DNA from: Streptomyces sp. 7-21
GTDB lineage: Bacteria; Actinomycetota; Actinomycetes; Streptomycetales; Streptomycetaceae
Direction: 5' to 3'
DNA length: 64,000 bases
Assembly (NCBI RefSeq): GCF_016741785.1
Contig: NZ_JAERRL010000020.1
Coordinates: forward strand, 19,371 to 83,370
In this document: positions 35,236 through 43,130 of the stretch, piece after piece
Layout: each line of letters starts with the position of its first letter
How positions within the stretch are numbered: position 1 is the stretch's first letter
Program-made: the position numbers and the translations under genes
Notes under the pieces: model-generated
Databases searched by the model: none
Told to the model about the DNA's origin: nothing
The model's input: only the letters and a program-made list of their open reading frames with translations

Positions 35236-36284
35236 CCCGCCTCATCCCCTCCCCGGTCTCGGTGGACATCGCCGCCGGAGCCCTGGAGAACCTCGCGGGT
35301 CTGCTGGCCGACCAGCGCATCTCCACCTCCGGCCGGCTGGCCGTCGCCATCAGCAACGGCTCGGGAACCGCGCTGCGTGAGCGGCTGGCCCCGGCCCTGC
35401 CGGGTGCTGACTGGTACGAGGTCGCCGGCGGCACCATCGACGCCGCCGTCCAGCTGGCCGACGCGATGCGCACCGGTCACTACGACGCGGCCGTCGGCTT
35501 GGGCGGCGGCAAGATCATCGACGCCGCCAAGTACGCGGCGGCCCGGGTCGGGCTGCCGCTCGTCGCCGTGGCGACCAACCTCGCCCACGACGGCATCTGC
35601 TCGCCCGTCTCGACGCTGGACAACGACGCGGGCCGCGGCTCCTACGGCGTGCCCGCGCCGATCGCCCTCGTCGTCGACCTCGACGTCATCCGCCAGGCGC
35701 CGCTGCGGTACGTCCGCTCCGGCATCGGAGACGCCCTGTCGAACATCTCGGCGCTCGCCGACTGGGAGCTGTCCCACCGCGAGACCGGGGAGCAGATCGA
35801 CGGCCTCGCCGCCGCGATGGCGCGCCAGGCCGGCGAAGCGGTGCTGCGCCACCCGGGACACTGCGGCGACGACGACTTCCTCACCGTGCTCGCCGAGGCG
35901 CTCGTGCTCTCTGGCCTCGCCATGTCCATCGCCGGGCACAGCCGCCCGTCCTCCGGCGCCTGCCACGAAATCTCGCACGCCCTGGACCTGCTGTACCCCA
36001 GGCGCTCGGCGCCCCACGGCGAGCAGGTCGGCATCGGCGCCGCCTTCGCCACGCACCTGCGGGGCGACACGCAGCGGGCCACGCTCATTGCCGAGACGCT
36101 GCGGCGGCACGGCCTGCCCGTCACGCCCGAGGAGATCGGCTTCGGACCCGAGGAGTTCACCGAGGCGGTGGCGTTCGCGCCGCAGACCCGCCCCGGCCGC
36201 TACACCATCCTCGAGCACCTCGACCTGACCACCGACGAGATCAGAGACGCGTACGCCGACTATGTCAAAACCATCGGTAGCTGA
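35223..36284 (+). CDS. sn-Glycerol-1-phosphate dehydrogenase-like (AraM/Fe-ADH_2 family)
   Basis: 353 residues. NAD(P)-binding GLGGGKIIDAAKYAAARVGL and PLVAVATNLAHDGICSPVST are the glycerol-1-phosphate dehydrogenase forms; metal ligands are expected from GIGDALSNISALADWELS (Asp), SGACHEISHALDLL (His) and APHGEQVGIGAAF (His). In archaea and in Bacillus AraM this enzyme reduces dihydroxyacetone phosphate to sn-glycerol-1-phosphate. Here it lies between a cytidylyltransferase and two CDP-alcohol transferases, so it probably makes the phosphorylated alcohol that is activated and transferred. A 3-dehydroquinate synthase-like role is excluded by the motif pattern. GTG 35223. Confidence 0.82.
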   Translation: MPVLTRLIPSPVSVDIAAGALENLAGLLADQRISTSGRLAVAISNGSGTALRERLAPALPGADWYEVAGGTIDAAVQLADAMRTGHYDAAVGLGGGKIIDAAKYAAARVGLPLVAVATNLAHDGICSPVSTLDNDAGRGSYGVPAPIALVVDLDVIRQAPLRYVRSGIGDALSNISALADWELSHRETGEQIDGLAAAMARQAGEAVLRHPGHCGDDDFLTVLAEALVLSGLAMSIAGHSRPSSGACHEISHALDLLYPRRSAPHGEQVGIGAAFATHLRGDTQRATLIAETLRRHGLPVTPEEIGFGPEEFTEAVAFAPQTRPGRYTILEHLDLTTDEIRDAYADYVKTIGS

Positions 36285-37047
36285 ACTACGGCCGGTCGTG
36301 CACCCGCCGGGCACCACCGACCGGCGCAGCGGTGAGCACTGGGCCGGGCGCCTGTACATGCGGGAGGTGTCCCTGCGCTGGACCCGGCACCTGGTGGTGA
36401 CCAGGATCACCCCGAACCAGCTCACGTACCTGATGGTTCTCGCCGGCGTCGCCGCGGGCGCCGCGCTGCTGGTCCCCGGCATCGCCGGGGCGGTGCTGGC
36501 GGCGCTGCTCATCCAGCTGTACCTGCTGCTGGACTGCGTCGACGGCGAGGTGGCCCGGTGGCGCGGCCAGACCTCGGTCACCGGCGTCTACCTCGACCGG
36601 ATCGGCCACTACCTGGCAGAGGCCGCCCTGCTGGCCGGCTTCGGGCTGCGCGCGGCCGACGTCTTCGCGGTGGAGGAGGACGCGGCCAACTGGCTGTGGG
36701 CCTTCCTGGGCACCGTCGCCGCCCTTGGCGCGATCCTGATCAAGGCCGAGACCGACCTGGTCGACGTCGCCAGGTCCCGGGCCGGGCTGCCGCCCGCCGG
36801 GGAGCGGGCGGCCGTGCCGCGCTCGCCGGGGATGGCGCTCGCGCGCCGCGCCGCCGCGGCGCTGCGGTTCCACCGGCTGGTCGGCGGCGTGGAAGCATCG
36901 CTGCTGATTCTGCTGGCCGCCGTGCTCGACCTCATAGGGGGAGAGCTGTTCTTCACCAGGTCCGGCGTGGCTCTGCTCGCCGCCATCGCCGTCGTGCAGA
37001 CCGTACTGCACCTGGTGTCCGTCCTGGCTTCGAGCAGGCTGCGGTGA
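36262..37047 (+). CDS. CDP-alcohol phosphatidyltransferase with Asp-to-His change in the catalytic motif
   Basis: 261 residues with about six hydrophobic segments (e.g. LTYLMVLAGVAAGAALLVP and AVLAALLIQLYLLLDCVDG). The family motif runs D91-x2-D94-G95-x2-A98-R99-x8-G108-x3-D112-x3-H116: the last Asp, proposed as catalytic base in this family, is His (DRIGHYLAEA). Otherwise the metal-binding residues are intact, as is the ITPNQLTYLMV helix before them. Possibly a specialised subgroup using His, or a different acceptor chemistry. Starts 23 bases inside the dehydrogenase gene and ends overlapping the glycosyltransferase start by GTGA. Confidence 0.85.
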   Translation: MSKPSVAELRPVVHPPGTTDRRSGEHWAGRLYMREVSLRWTRHLVVTRITPNQLTYLMVLAGVAAGAALLVPGIAGAVLAALLIQLYLLLDCVDGEVARWRGQTSVTGVYLDRIGHYLAEAALLAGFGLRAADVFAVEEDAANWLWAFLGTVAALGAILIKAETDLVDVARSRAGLPPAGERAAVPRSPGMALARRAAAALRFHRLVGGVEASLLILLAAVLDLIGGELFFTRSGVALLAAIAVVQTVLHLVSVLASSRLR

Positions 37048-37940
37048 GCGCGGTGGGTACGGCGCAGCTGAAGCTCGGCGCGGTCATCCTGACCATGGGT
37101 GACCGTCCCAAGGAGCTGCGGGCCCTCCTGGAATCCGTGGCCCGGCAGGAGGGCGAGCCGATCGAGGTGGTCGTCGTCGGCAACGGCTCGGACCTGCCGG
37201 ACCTGCCCGCGGGCGTGCGCAGCATCGAGCTGCCGGAGAACCTCGGCATCCCGGGCGGGCGGAACGTCGGCATCGAGGCGTTCGGCGCGGGCGGCAGCGA
37301 CGTGGACGTGCTGCTCTTCCTCGACGACGACGGCGTGCTGCCCGACACGGCCACGGCCGAGGCGGTGCGGGCCGCGTTCGAGGAGGACCCGCGGCTGGGC
37401 ATCATCAGCTTCCGCATCGCCGACCCGGTCAGCGGCACCACGCAGCGCCGCCACGTGCCCCGGCTGCGCGCCTCCGACCCGCTGCGCTCCTCGGACGTCA
37501 CGACGTTCCTGGGCGGCGCCAACGCGGTCCGCACGCAGGTTTTCCAGCAGGTCGGTGCCCTGCCCGGCAGCTTCTTCTACGCGCACGAGGAGACCGACCT
37601 GGCCTGGCGCGCCCTCGACGCCGGATGGCGTATCCAGTACCGGGGAGATCTCGTGCTCCATCACCCGGCCACCCCGCCGTCCCGGCATCCGCTGTACCAC
37701 CGGATGACCGCCAGGAACCGCGTATGGCTGGCCCGCCGCAACTTGCCGCTGCCGCTGATCCCCGTTTACCTGGGCGTCTGGCTGCTGCTGACCCTGGCCA
37801 GGCGGCCGTCGTGGTCATCGCTGAAGGCGTGGCTGCGCGGCTTCGCCGAGGGCTGGCGCACGCCGTGCGGGCCGCGCCGGCCCATGCGCTGGCGCACGGT
37901 GTGGCGCCTGACACGGCTGGGCCGGCCGCCCATTGTCTGA
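37044..37940 (+). CDS. Family 2 glycosyltransferase
   Basis: 298-residue GT-A fold transferase. LKLGAVILTMGDRPKELRAL, IEVVVVGNGSDLP and LLFLDDDGVLPDTA (the D-x-D metal/nucleotide site) are at about residues 10-105; FFYAHEETDLAWRALDAGWR provides the acceptor/E-D motif. The C-terminus has a hydrophobic stretch PLPLIPVYLGVWLLLTLA that may attach it to the membrane. It probably adds a sugar to the envelope polymer precursor; donor unknown, but galE upstream hints at UDP-galactose/glucose. GTG 37044 overlaps the previous stop. Confidence 0.9.
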   Translation: MSAVGTAQLKLGAVILTMGDRPKELRALLESVARQEGEPIEVVVVGNGSDLPDLPAGVRSIELPENLGIPGGRNVGIEAFGAGGSDVDVLLFLDDDGVLPDTATAEAVRAAFEEDPRLGIISFRIADPVSGTTQRRHVPRLRASDPLRSSDVTTFLGGANAVRTQVFQQVGALPGSFFYAHEETDLAWRALDAGWRIQYRGDLVLHHPATPPSRHPLYHRMTARNRVWLARRNLPLPLIPVYLGVWLLLTLARRPSWSSLKAWLRGFAEGWRTPCGPRRPMRWRTVWRLTRLGRPPIV

Positions 37941-38087
37941 GCGGTGACCCCGAAGGAGCGGGGGCCTGCCGCAGCGCGATAAGTACCCTGATAGAACTTG
38001 CGCCACAAGGAAGCCAGCAGGCCATCCAGGGGCTGCCGGTACCCGCCGCGGGGCCGGCGGATTCCCCCCGAGGACGAGAGATACAAG
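37941..38087 (+). other. Gap between glycosyltransferase and ABC exporter genes
   Basis: 147 bases, no gene seen. CCCCG-AAGGAG-CGGGG (37948-37963) forms a small hairpin soon after the glycosyltransferase stop, and the AT-richer GATAAGTACCCTGATAGAAC (37978-37997) could hold an internal promoter for the exporter, without a good -35. Confidence 0.35.
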
Positions 38088-39002
38088 GTGAGTCAGACAA
38101 CGCAGGACAGTGCGCCCCTACGCGAAGAGTCACTGGCCCAACTGGCGGCCCGGCACGGACTCACCGTGAGCGGAGCCCGCCCCCCGCTGCCCGCCTACGT
38201 GCGGCAGCTGTGGGGGCGCAGGCACTTCATCCTCGCCTTCTCGCAGGCGAAGCTGATGGCGCAGTACAGCAAGGCCAGGCTAGGCCAGGTCTGGCAGGTC
38301 CTGACCCCGCTGCTGAACGCCTTTGTGTTCTTCCTGATCTTCGGCGTCCTGCTCGGGGCGCGCGGCGGGATGAGCAACGAGGACTACATCCCGTTCCTGG
38401 TCACCGGTGTGTTCGTGTTCGCCTTCACCCAGAGCTCGGCGATGGCCGGGGTGAAGTCGATCAGCAACAACCTGGGCCTGGTGCGGGCGCTGCACTTCCC
38501 GCGGGCGTCGCTGCCGATCTCCTTCTGCCTCCAGCAGCTCCAGCAGCTGCTCTACTCGATGATCGTGCTGCTGGCGATCATGCTCGGTTTCCAGCACTTC
38601 CCGGACTGGTCCTGGCTGCTGGTGGTGCCGGCCCTGGCGCTCCAGTTCCTCTTCAACGCCGGGCTCGCCATGATCCTCGCGCGCTGGGGCAGCTCCGTCC
38701 CCGACCTCGCGCAGGTGCTGCCGTTCGTGCTGCGGACCGTGATGTACGCGTCGGGCGTGATGTTCCCGCTGCGCTACATGGTCACCCAGCGGGCGGAGGG
38801 CCCGGAGTGGGTGGCGGATATCCTGGCCGCCAACCCCGCGGCGGTCTACATGGACCTGATGCGCGCCGCGCTGATGGACGGACCGTACCCGGCCACGGTT
38901 CCCGGGTACACCTGGCTCTACGCGATCGGCTGGGCGCTCGTCATCGGCATCGGGGGCTTCATCTACTTCTGGCAGGCGGAGGAACGCTATGGCCGCGACT
39001 GA
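38088..39002 (+). CDS. ABC-2 type polysaccharide/teichoic acid exporter permease (Wzm/TagG-like)
   Basis: 304 residues from GTG 38088. The N-terminal cytoplasmic part precedes FILAFSQAKLMAQYSKARLG, typical of Wzm/TagG proteins, and six membrane segments follow (e.g. LLNAFVFFLIFGVLLGA, YSMIVLLAIMLGF, WALVIGIGGFIYFW). With the ATPase in the next gene it should flip a lipid-linked glycopolymer across the membrane. The operon makes it the export step of the polymer built by the upstream enzymes. The next gene starts 14 bases before its end, with GGAGG ahead. Confidence 0.92.
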   Translation: MSQTTQDSAPLREESLAQLAARHGLTVSGARPPLPAYVRQLWGRRHFILAFSQAKLMAQYSKARLGQVWQVLTPLLNAFVFFLIFGVLLGARGGMSNEDYIPFLVTGVFVFAFTQSSAMAGVKSISNNLGLVRALHFPRASLPISFCLQQLQQLLYSMIVLLAIMLGFQHFPDWSWLLVVPALALQFLFNAGLAMILARWGSSVPDLAQVLPFVLRTVMYASGVMFPLRYMVTQRAEGPEWVADILAANPAAVYMDLMRAALMDGPYPATVPGYTWLYAIGWALVIGIGGFIYFWQAEERYGRD

Positions 39003-39852
39003 ACCGAACGTCCCTCCCGCGGCGGAGACCGAGGAACGCGTCCCCACCGTCATCGCGGACGACGTGCACATCGTTTACCGGGTCTACGGCGCCAACAGCA
39101 GGGGCAACCCCGCCGCCGCCCTGGCCCGCATGCTCCGCGGCCAGCGGCGCGGCCCCCGCGTCCAGGAGGTCCACGCGGTGCGCGGCGTCAGCTTCGTCGC
39201 CTACCGGGGTGAGGCCATCGGGCTCATCGGCTCCAACGGTTCCGGCAAGTCCACGCTGCTGCGCGCCATCGCCGGCCTGATCCCGCCGGAGCGCGGCAAG
39301 GTCTACACCGACGGCCAGCCGTCGCTGCTCGGCGTCAACGCCGCGCTGATGAACGACCTGACGGGCGAGCGGAACGTCGTGCTCGGCGGCCTGGCGATGG
39401 GCATGTCGCGGGAGGAGATCCGCGAGCGCTACCAGTCGATCGTCGACTTCTCGGGGCTGAACGAGAAGGGGCACGACTTCATGCGCGCCCCCATGCGCAC
39501 CTACTCGTCCGGCATGCAGGCCCGCCTGCGGTTCTCCATCGCCGCGGCCAAGGACCACGACGTGCTGATGATCGACGAGGCGCTGGCCACCGGCGACCGG
39601 ATGTTCCGCAAGCGCTCCGAGGCCCGCATCCGGGAGATGCGCGCCGAGGCCGGCACCGTCTTCCTGGTCAGCCACAGCAACAAGTCCATCCGCGACACCT
39701 GCAACCGCGTGCTGTGGCTGGAGAACGGCGAACTCGTCATGGACGGCCCCACCGAGCAGGTGCTGAAGGCCTATGAGGAGCACACCGACGCCGCCGGGCC
39801 ACGCCGCCCCAAGCAGCGTGTCCGGAAGCGCGACCCTGAGAACGCGCGGTAG
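38989..39852 (+). CDS. ABC polysaccharide exporter ATPase (Wzt/TagH-like)
   Basis: 287 residues, single ABC domain. VYRVYGANSRG and HAVRGVSFVAYRGEAIGLIG lead to Walker A GSNGSGKST, then LMNDLTGERNVVLGGLAMG, the degenerate signature MRTYSSGMQARLRFSIA (S-S-G-M-Q as in TagH/Wzt), Walker B DVLMIDEALATGD and switch FLVSHSN. There is no extra C-terminal carbohydrate-binding domain as found in E. coli O8/O9 Wzt, so it resembles exporters that do not recognise a chain terminus. Pairs with the Wzm-like permease. Confidence 0.93.
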   Translation: MAATEPNVPPAAETEERVPTVIADDVHIVYRVYGANSRGNPAAALARMLRGQRRGPRVQEVHAVRGVSFVAYRGEAIGLIGSNGSGKSTLLRAIAGLIPPERGKVYTDGQPSLLGVNAALMNDLTGERNVVLGGLAMGMSREEIRERYQSIVDFSGLNEKGHDFMRAPMRTYSSGMQARLRFSIAAAKDHDVLMIDEALATGDRMFRKRSEARIREMRAEAGTVFLVSHSNKSIRDTCNRVLWLENGELVMDGPTEQVLKAYEEHTDAAGPRRPKQRVRKRDPENAR

Positions 39853-39890
39853 AAAGACCGTATGACGGCAACGGCGACGGCGGGCGTCCC

Positions 39891-40799
39891 GTGACGCCCG
39901 CCGCGGCCAGCCAGCACTCCCAGGCGGTGCTGGCCAAGGCCGCCCACGAGAACTTCCCGGTGGCTCCCCGGTTCCTGCCGCGGGCCTGGCGCGACGACCT
40001 GATGGCCGTCTACGGCTTCGCCCGGCTCGTCGACGACACCGGCGACGGCGACCTGCCCGCCCGCGCTCAGGCCGCCGCGCTGCTGGGCCTGCCGCCGGAA
40101 CACGCCGGCGAGCCGCTCGCCCTGCTGGACGCCCTCGAGGCCGACGTCAAGCGGCTGTTCGCCTGCGCGCGCGGCGGCGAGCCGCCCCGCCATCCGCTGG
40201 TGCGCGACCTGATCCCCGCGGTCCGCCGGGCCCCGCTCACCCCCGAGCCGTTCCTGGCGCTCATCGAGGCGAACCGGATCGACCAGCGGGTCCACCGCTA
40301 CGAGACCGCCGCCGGGCTGCTGGAGTACTGCGAGTACTCCGCCAATCCCGTGGGCAGGCTGGTGCTCACCCTCACCGGCACCGCCACCCCCGAGCGGGTG
40401 CGCCGCTCCGACGCCGTGTGCACCGCGCTCCAGCTCGTCGAGCACACCCAGGACATCGCCGAGGACCTGGCGCGCGGCCGGATCTACGTGCCCGCCGAGG
40501 ACATGCGCCGGTTCGCCGTCACCGAGTCCGACCTGGCCGCCACCACGGCGAACGCCTCCGTGCGCACCCTGGTGGCATACCAGACAGAGCGGGCACGTAG
40601 GCTGCTCGACGAGGGCGCGTCCCTGGTGGGGAGCGTCCACGGGCGGCTGCGGCTGCTGCTCGCCGGGTTCGTCGGCGGCGGCAGGGCGGCCGTACGAGCC
40701 ATCGCCGACGCCGGGTACGACGTCCTCGCCGGCCCGCCCAAGCCGACCAGAGGCGGCCTGCTGTACGCGGCGGCCACGACACTGCGACGAGGAACGTGA
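39891..40799 (+). CDS. hpnC: Squalene synthesis protein HpnC (hydroxysqualene synthase)
   Basis: 302 residues, trans-isoprenyl-diphosphate synthase (squalene/phytoene synthase) fold. HENFPVAPRFLPRAWRDDLM and AVYGFARLVDDTGDGDLP carry the first aspartate-rich motif; LVEHTQDIAEDLARGRIYVP the second. In the HpnCDE route HpnC converts presqualene diphosphate to hydroxysqualene. GTG 39891 is supported by family alignment; it overlaps the stop of a ten-codon frame at 39862. Lies 38 bases after the exporter ATPase on the same strand and heads the squalene genes. Confidence 0.92.
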   Translation: MTPAAASQHSQAVLAKAAHENFPVAPRFLPRAWRDDLMAVYGFARLVDDTGDGDLPARAQAAALLGLPPEHAGEPLALLDALEADVKRLFACARGGEPPRHPLVRDLIPAVRRAPLTPEPFLALIEANRIDQRVHRYETAAGLLEYCEYSANPVGRLVLTLTGTATPERVRRSDAVCTALQLVEHTQDIAEDLARGRIYVPAEDMRRFAVTESDLAATTANASVRTLVAYQTERARRLLDEGASLVGSVHGRLRLLLAGFVGGGRAAVRAIADAGYDVLAGPPKPTRGGLLYAAATTLRRGT

Positions 40800-40809
40800 G
40801 CGTTACGCC

Positions 40810-41739
40810 GTGACCACCAGCCTTCCGCTGCCCCCCGCCGTCGCCGCCGCCTACCGCTACTGCGAGGCCGTCACCGGGCTTCACGCGAAGAACTTCGCCT
40901 ACGGCATCCGGCTGCTGCCCGCCCCCAAACGCCAGGCGATGTCCGCCGTCTACGCCTTCGCCCGCCGGGTCGACGACATCGGCGACGGGCCGCTCGACAC
41001 CGCCGTCAAGGAAACCCGGCTGGCCGAGACCCGGGCCGCGCTCGACCGGGTGCGCGCCCAGCAGGTACCCGAGGACGACACCGACGCGGTGGCCGTCGCG
41101 CTCAGCCACGCCGCGCGCCGCTTCCCCCTGCCGCTCGGCGCCTTCGACGAGCTGATCGACGGTGTGCTGATGGACGTGCGCGGGCACACCTACGAGACAT
41201 GGGAGGATCTGCGGTTCTACTGCCGCTGCGTGGCCGGGGCGATCGGAAGGCTGTCGCTCGGCGTCTTCGGCACCGTGCCCGGCCGGGGCGACACCGGCCG
41301 CGCGGCGGAGTACGCCGACACGCTCGGCCTCGCGCTCCAGCTGACGAACATCCTGCGCGACATCCGCGAGGACGCCCTGAACGGCCGGACGTACCTGCCC
41401 GCCGAGGATCTCGCCAAGTTCGGCTGCGAGAACGGCGTCCACCACCGGCCGCCTGCCCCCGGCGCCGACGTCGCCGGCCTCGTGCGGTTCCAGGTGCGGC
41501 GCGCCCGGGGCCTGTTCGACGAAGGGCTGCGGCTGCTGCCGCTCCTCGACCGCCGCTCGGGCGCCTGCACCGCCGCCATGGCCGGCATCTACCACCGGCT
41601 GCTCGACCGCATCGACAAGAACCCGATGGCGGTGCTCCGCGGCCGCGTGTCGCTGCCGGGGCTGGAGAAGACCCTGGTCGCCGTCCGGGGCCTGACCGGG
41701 CTCGACGCCCGCCGCGCCGCGCGGCGGGGGACCGCGTGA
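40810..41739 (+). CDS. hpnD: Presqualene diphosphate synthase HpnD
   Basis: 309 residues, same fold as HpnC. FAYGIRLLPAPKRQAMSAVY and AFARRVDDIGDGPLD hold the first Asp-rich motif, GLALQLTNILRDIREDALNG the second, followed by RTYLPAEDLAKFG. It condenses two farnesyl diphosphates to presqualene diphosphate. GTG 40810; ten bases separate it from hpnC and it overlaps hpnE by GTGA. Confidence 0.93.
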   Translation: MTTSLPLPPAVAAAYRYCEAVTGLHAKNFAYGIRLLPAPKRQAMSAVYAFARRVDDIGDGPLDTAVKETRLAETRAALDRVRAQQVPEDDTDAVAVALSHAARRFPLPLGAFDELIDGVLMDVRGHTYETWEDLRFYCRCVAGAIGRLSLGVFGTVPGRGDTGRAAEYADTLGLALQLTNILRDIREDALNGRTYLPAEDLAKFGCENGVHHRPPAPGADVAGLVRFQVRRARGLFDEGLRLLPLLDRRSGACTAAMAGIYHRLLDRIDKNPMAVLRGRVSLPGLEKTLVAVRGLTGLDARRAARRGTA

Positions 41740-43130
41740 CCGCCCGGGCGGTGGTCGTCGGCGGCGGCCTCGCCGGCACCGCCGCGGCACTGGCGCTGGC
41801 CGACCGCGGCGCCGCCGTCACGCTCGTCGAGGCCCGGCCGCGCCTGGGCGGCCTGGCGTTCTCCTTCCGCCGCGCCACCGCCGCCGGCCAGCTGCACGTC
41901 GACAACGGCCAGCACGTCTTCCTGCGCTGCTGCACCGCCTACCGGGCCTTCCTCGGCCGCATCGGCGCCGCGCACCTCGCGCCGCTCCAGCACAGGCTCG
42001 ACGTCCCGGTGCTCGACGCCGCGAGCGGCCGGCTCGGCCGGCTCGGCCGCACCGCGCTGCCCGTGCCGCTCCACCTGGCCGGCGCGCTGGCCCGCTACCC
42101 GCACCTGACGCCCGCCGAGCGGGTGGCCGCCGCGCGGGCCGCGCTGGCGCTGCGCCGCCTGGACCCCGGCGACCCGGCCCTCGACGGCCAGGACTTCGCC
42201 TCCTGGCTGCGCCGGCACGGCCAGACCCCCCGCTGCGTCGAGGCGCTGTGGGACCTGGTGGGCGTCGCCACGCTCAACGCCCGGGCCGGGGACGTCTCGC
42301 TGGCCCTGGCCGCCAAGGTCTTCCGCACCGGCCTGCTGACCACGCCGGGCGCCGCGGACATCGGCGTGCCCGCGGTGCCCCTGGGCGAGCTGCACCACAC
42401 CCGCGCGCTGACCGCGCTGGAACGCGCCGGGGTACGGGTACTGCTCGGCGCCCGCGCCCGCGGCCTGGAGCGCGCGGCCGGCGGCTGGCACGTCACCGTG
42501 ACGCCGCGCGGCGGCGACCCCGAGCGTCTCACCGCCGGCAGCGTCGTGCTGGCGACGCCGCCCGCCGAGGCGCACCGGCTGCTGCCCGGCGGTGCCCTGC
42601 CCGACCCCGGCGCGCTGACCCGCATCGGCAGCGCGCCGATCCTGAACGTCCACGTCGTCTACGACCGCCCCGTGCTCCGCCGCCCCTTCTTCGCCGCGCT
42701 GGGCAGCCCTGTGCAGTGGGTCTTCGACCGCACCGGCCCCTCCGGCCTCGGCGGCGGCCACCAGTACCTGGCGGTGTCGCAGTCGGCGGCCCACGACGAG
42801 ATCGACCTGCCGTCCGCGGTGCTGCGCAAGCGGTACCTGCCCGAGCTGGAGCGGCTGCTGCCTGCCGCAGCGCGGGCGCGCGTCGTCGAGGCGTTCGTCA
42901 CCCGCGAGCGGGCCGCCACGTTCGCGCCCGCCCCCGGGGTCGGGCGGCTGCGGCCCGGCCCCGTGACCCGGGCCCCCGGCCTGTACCTGGCGGGGACGTG
43001 GACCGACACTGGCTGGCCCGCCACCATGGAGGGCGCCGTGCGCAGCGGACTCGCCGCGGCCAAGGCGGCGGCCCGCCACGATCCGGCCCCTGCGCGAGGC
43101 CCCGGCACTACTCTTAAGGAGAGCGCGTGA
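41736..43130 (+). CDS. hpnE: Hydroxysqualene dehydroxylase HpnE (FAD-dependent)
   Basis: 464 residues, amine-oxidase-like flavoprotein. The FAD-binding motif is AVVVGGGLAGTAAALALADR with the following acidic VTLVEARPRLGG; GQLHVDNGQHVFLRCCTAY and the C-terminal APGLYLAGTWTDTGWPATME close the FAD site. HpnE reduces hydroxysqualene to squalene, completing the three-step HpnCDE route. Coupled to hpnD and to the polyprenyl synthetase by GTGA overlaps. Confidence 0.92.
   Translation: MTARAVVVGGGLAGTAAALALADRGAAVTLVEARPRLGGLAFSFRRATAAGQLHVDNGQHVFLRCCTAYRAFLGRIGAAHLAPLQHRLDVPVLDAASGRLGRLGRTALPVPLHLAGALARYPHLTPAERVAAARAALALRRLDPGDPALDGQDFASWLRRHGQTPRCVEALWDLVGVATLNARAGDVSLALAAKVFRTGLLTTPGAADIGVPAVPLGELHHTRALTALERAGVRVLLGARARGLERAAGGWHVTVTPRGGDPERLTAGSVVLATPPAEAHRLLPGGALPDPGALTRIGSAPILNVHVVYDRPVLRRPFFAALGSPVQWVFDRTGPSGLGGGHQYLAVSQSAAHDEIDLPSAVLRKRYLPELERLLPAAARARVVEAFVTRERAATFAPAPGVGRLRPGPVTRAPGLYLAGTWTDTGWPATMEGAVRSGLAAAKAAARHDPAPARGPGTTLKESA

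Noticed and set aside
39862..39894. Ten-codon frame MTATATAGVP before hpnC
   Set aside because: No clear ribosome site; recorded only as a possible coupling element, not as a gene.
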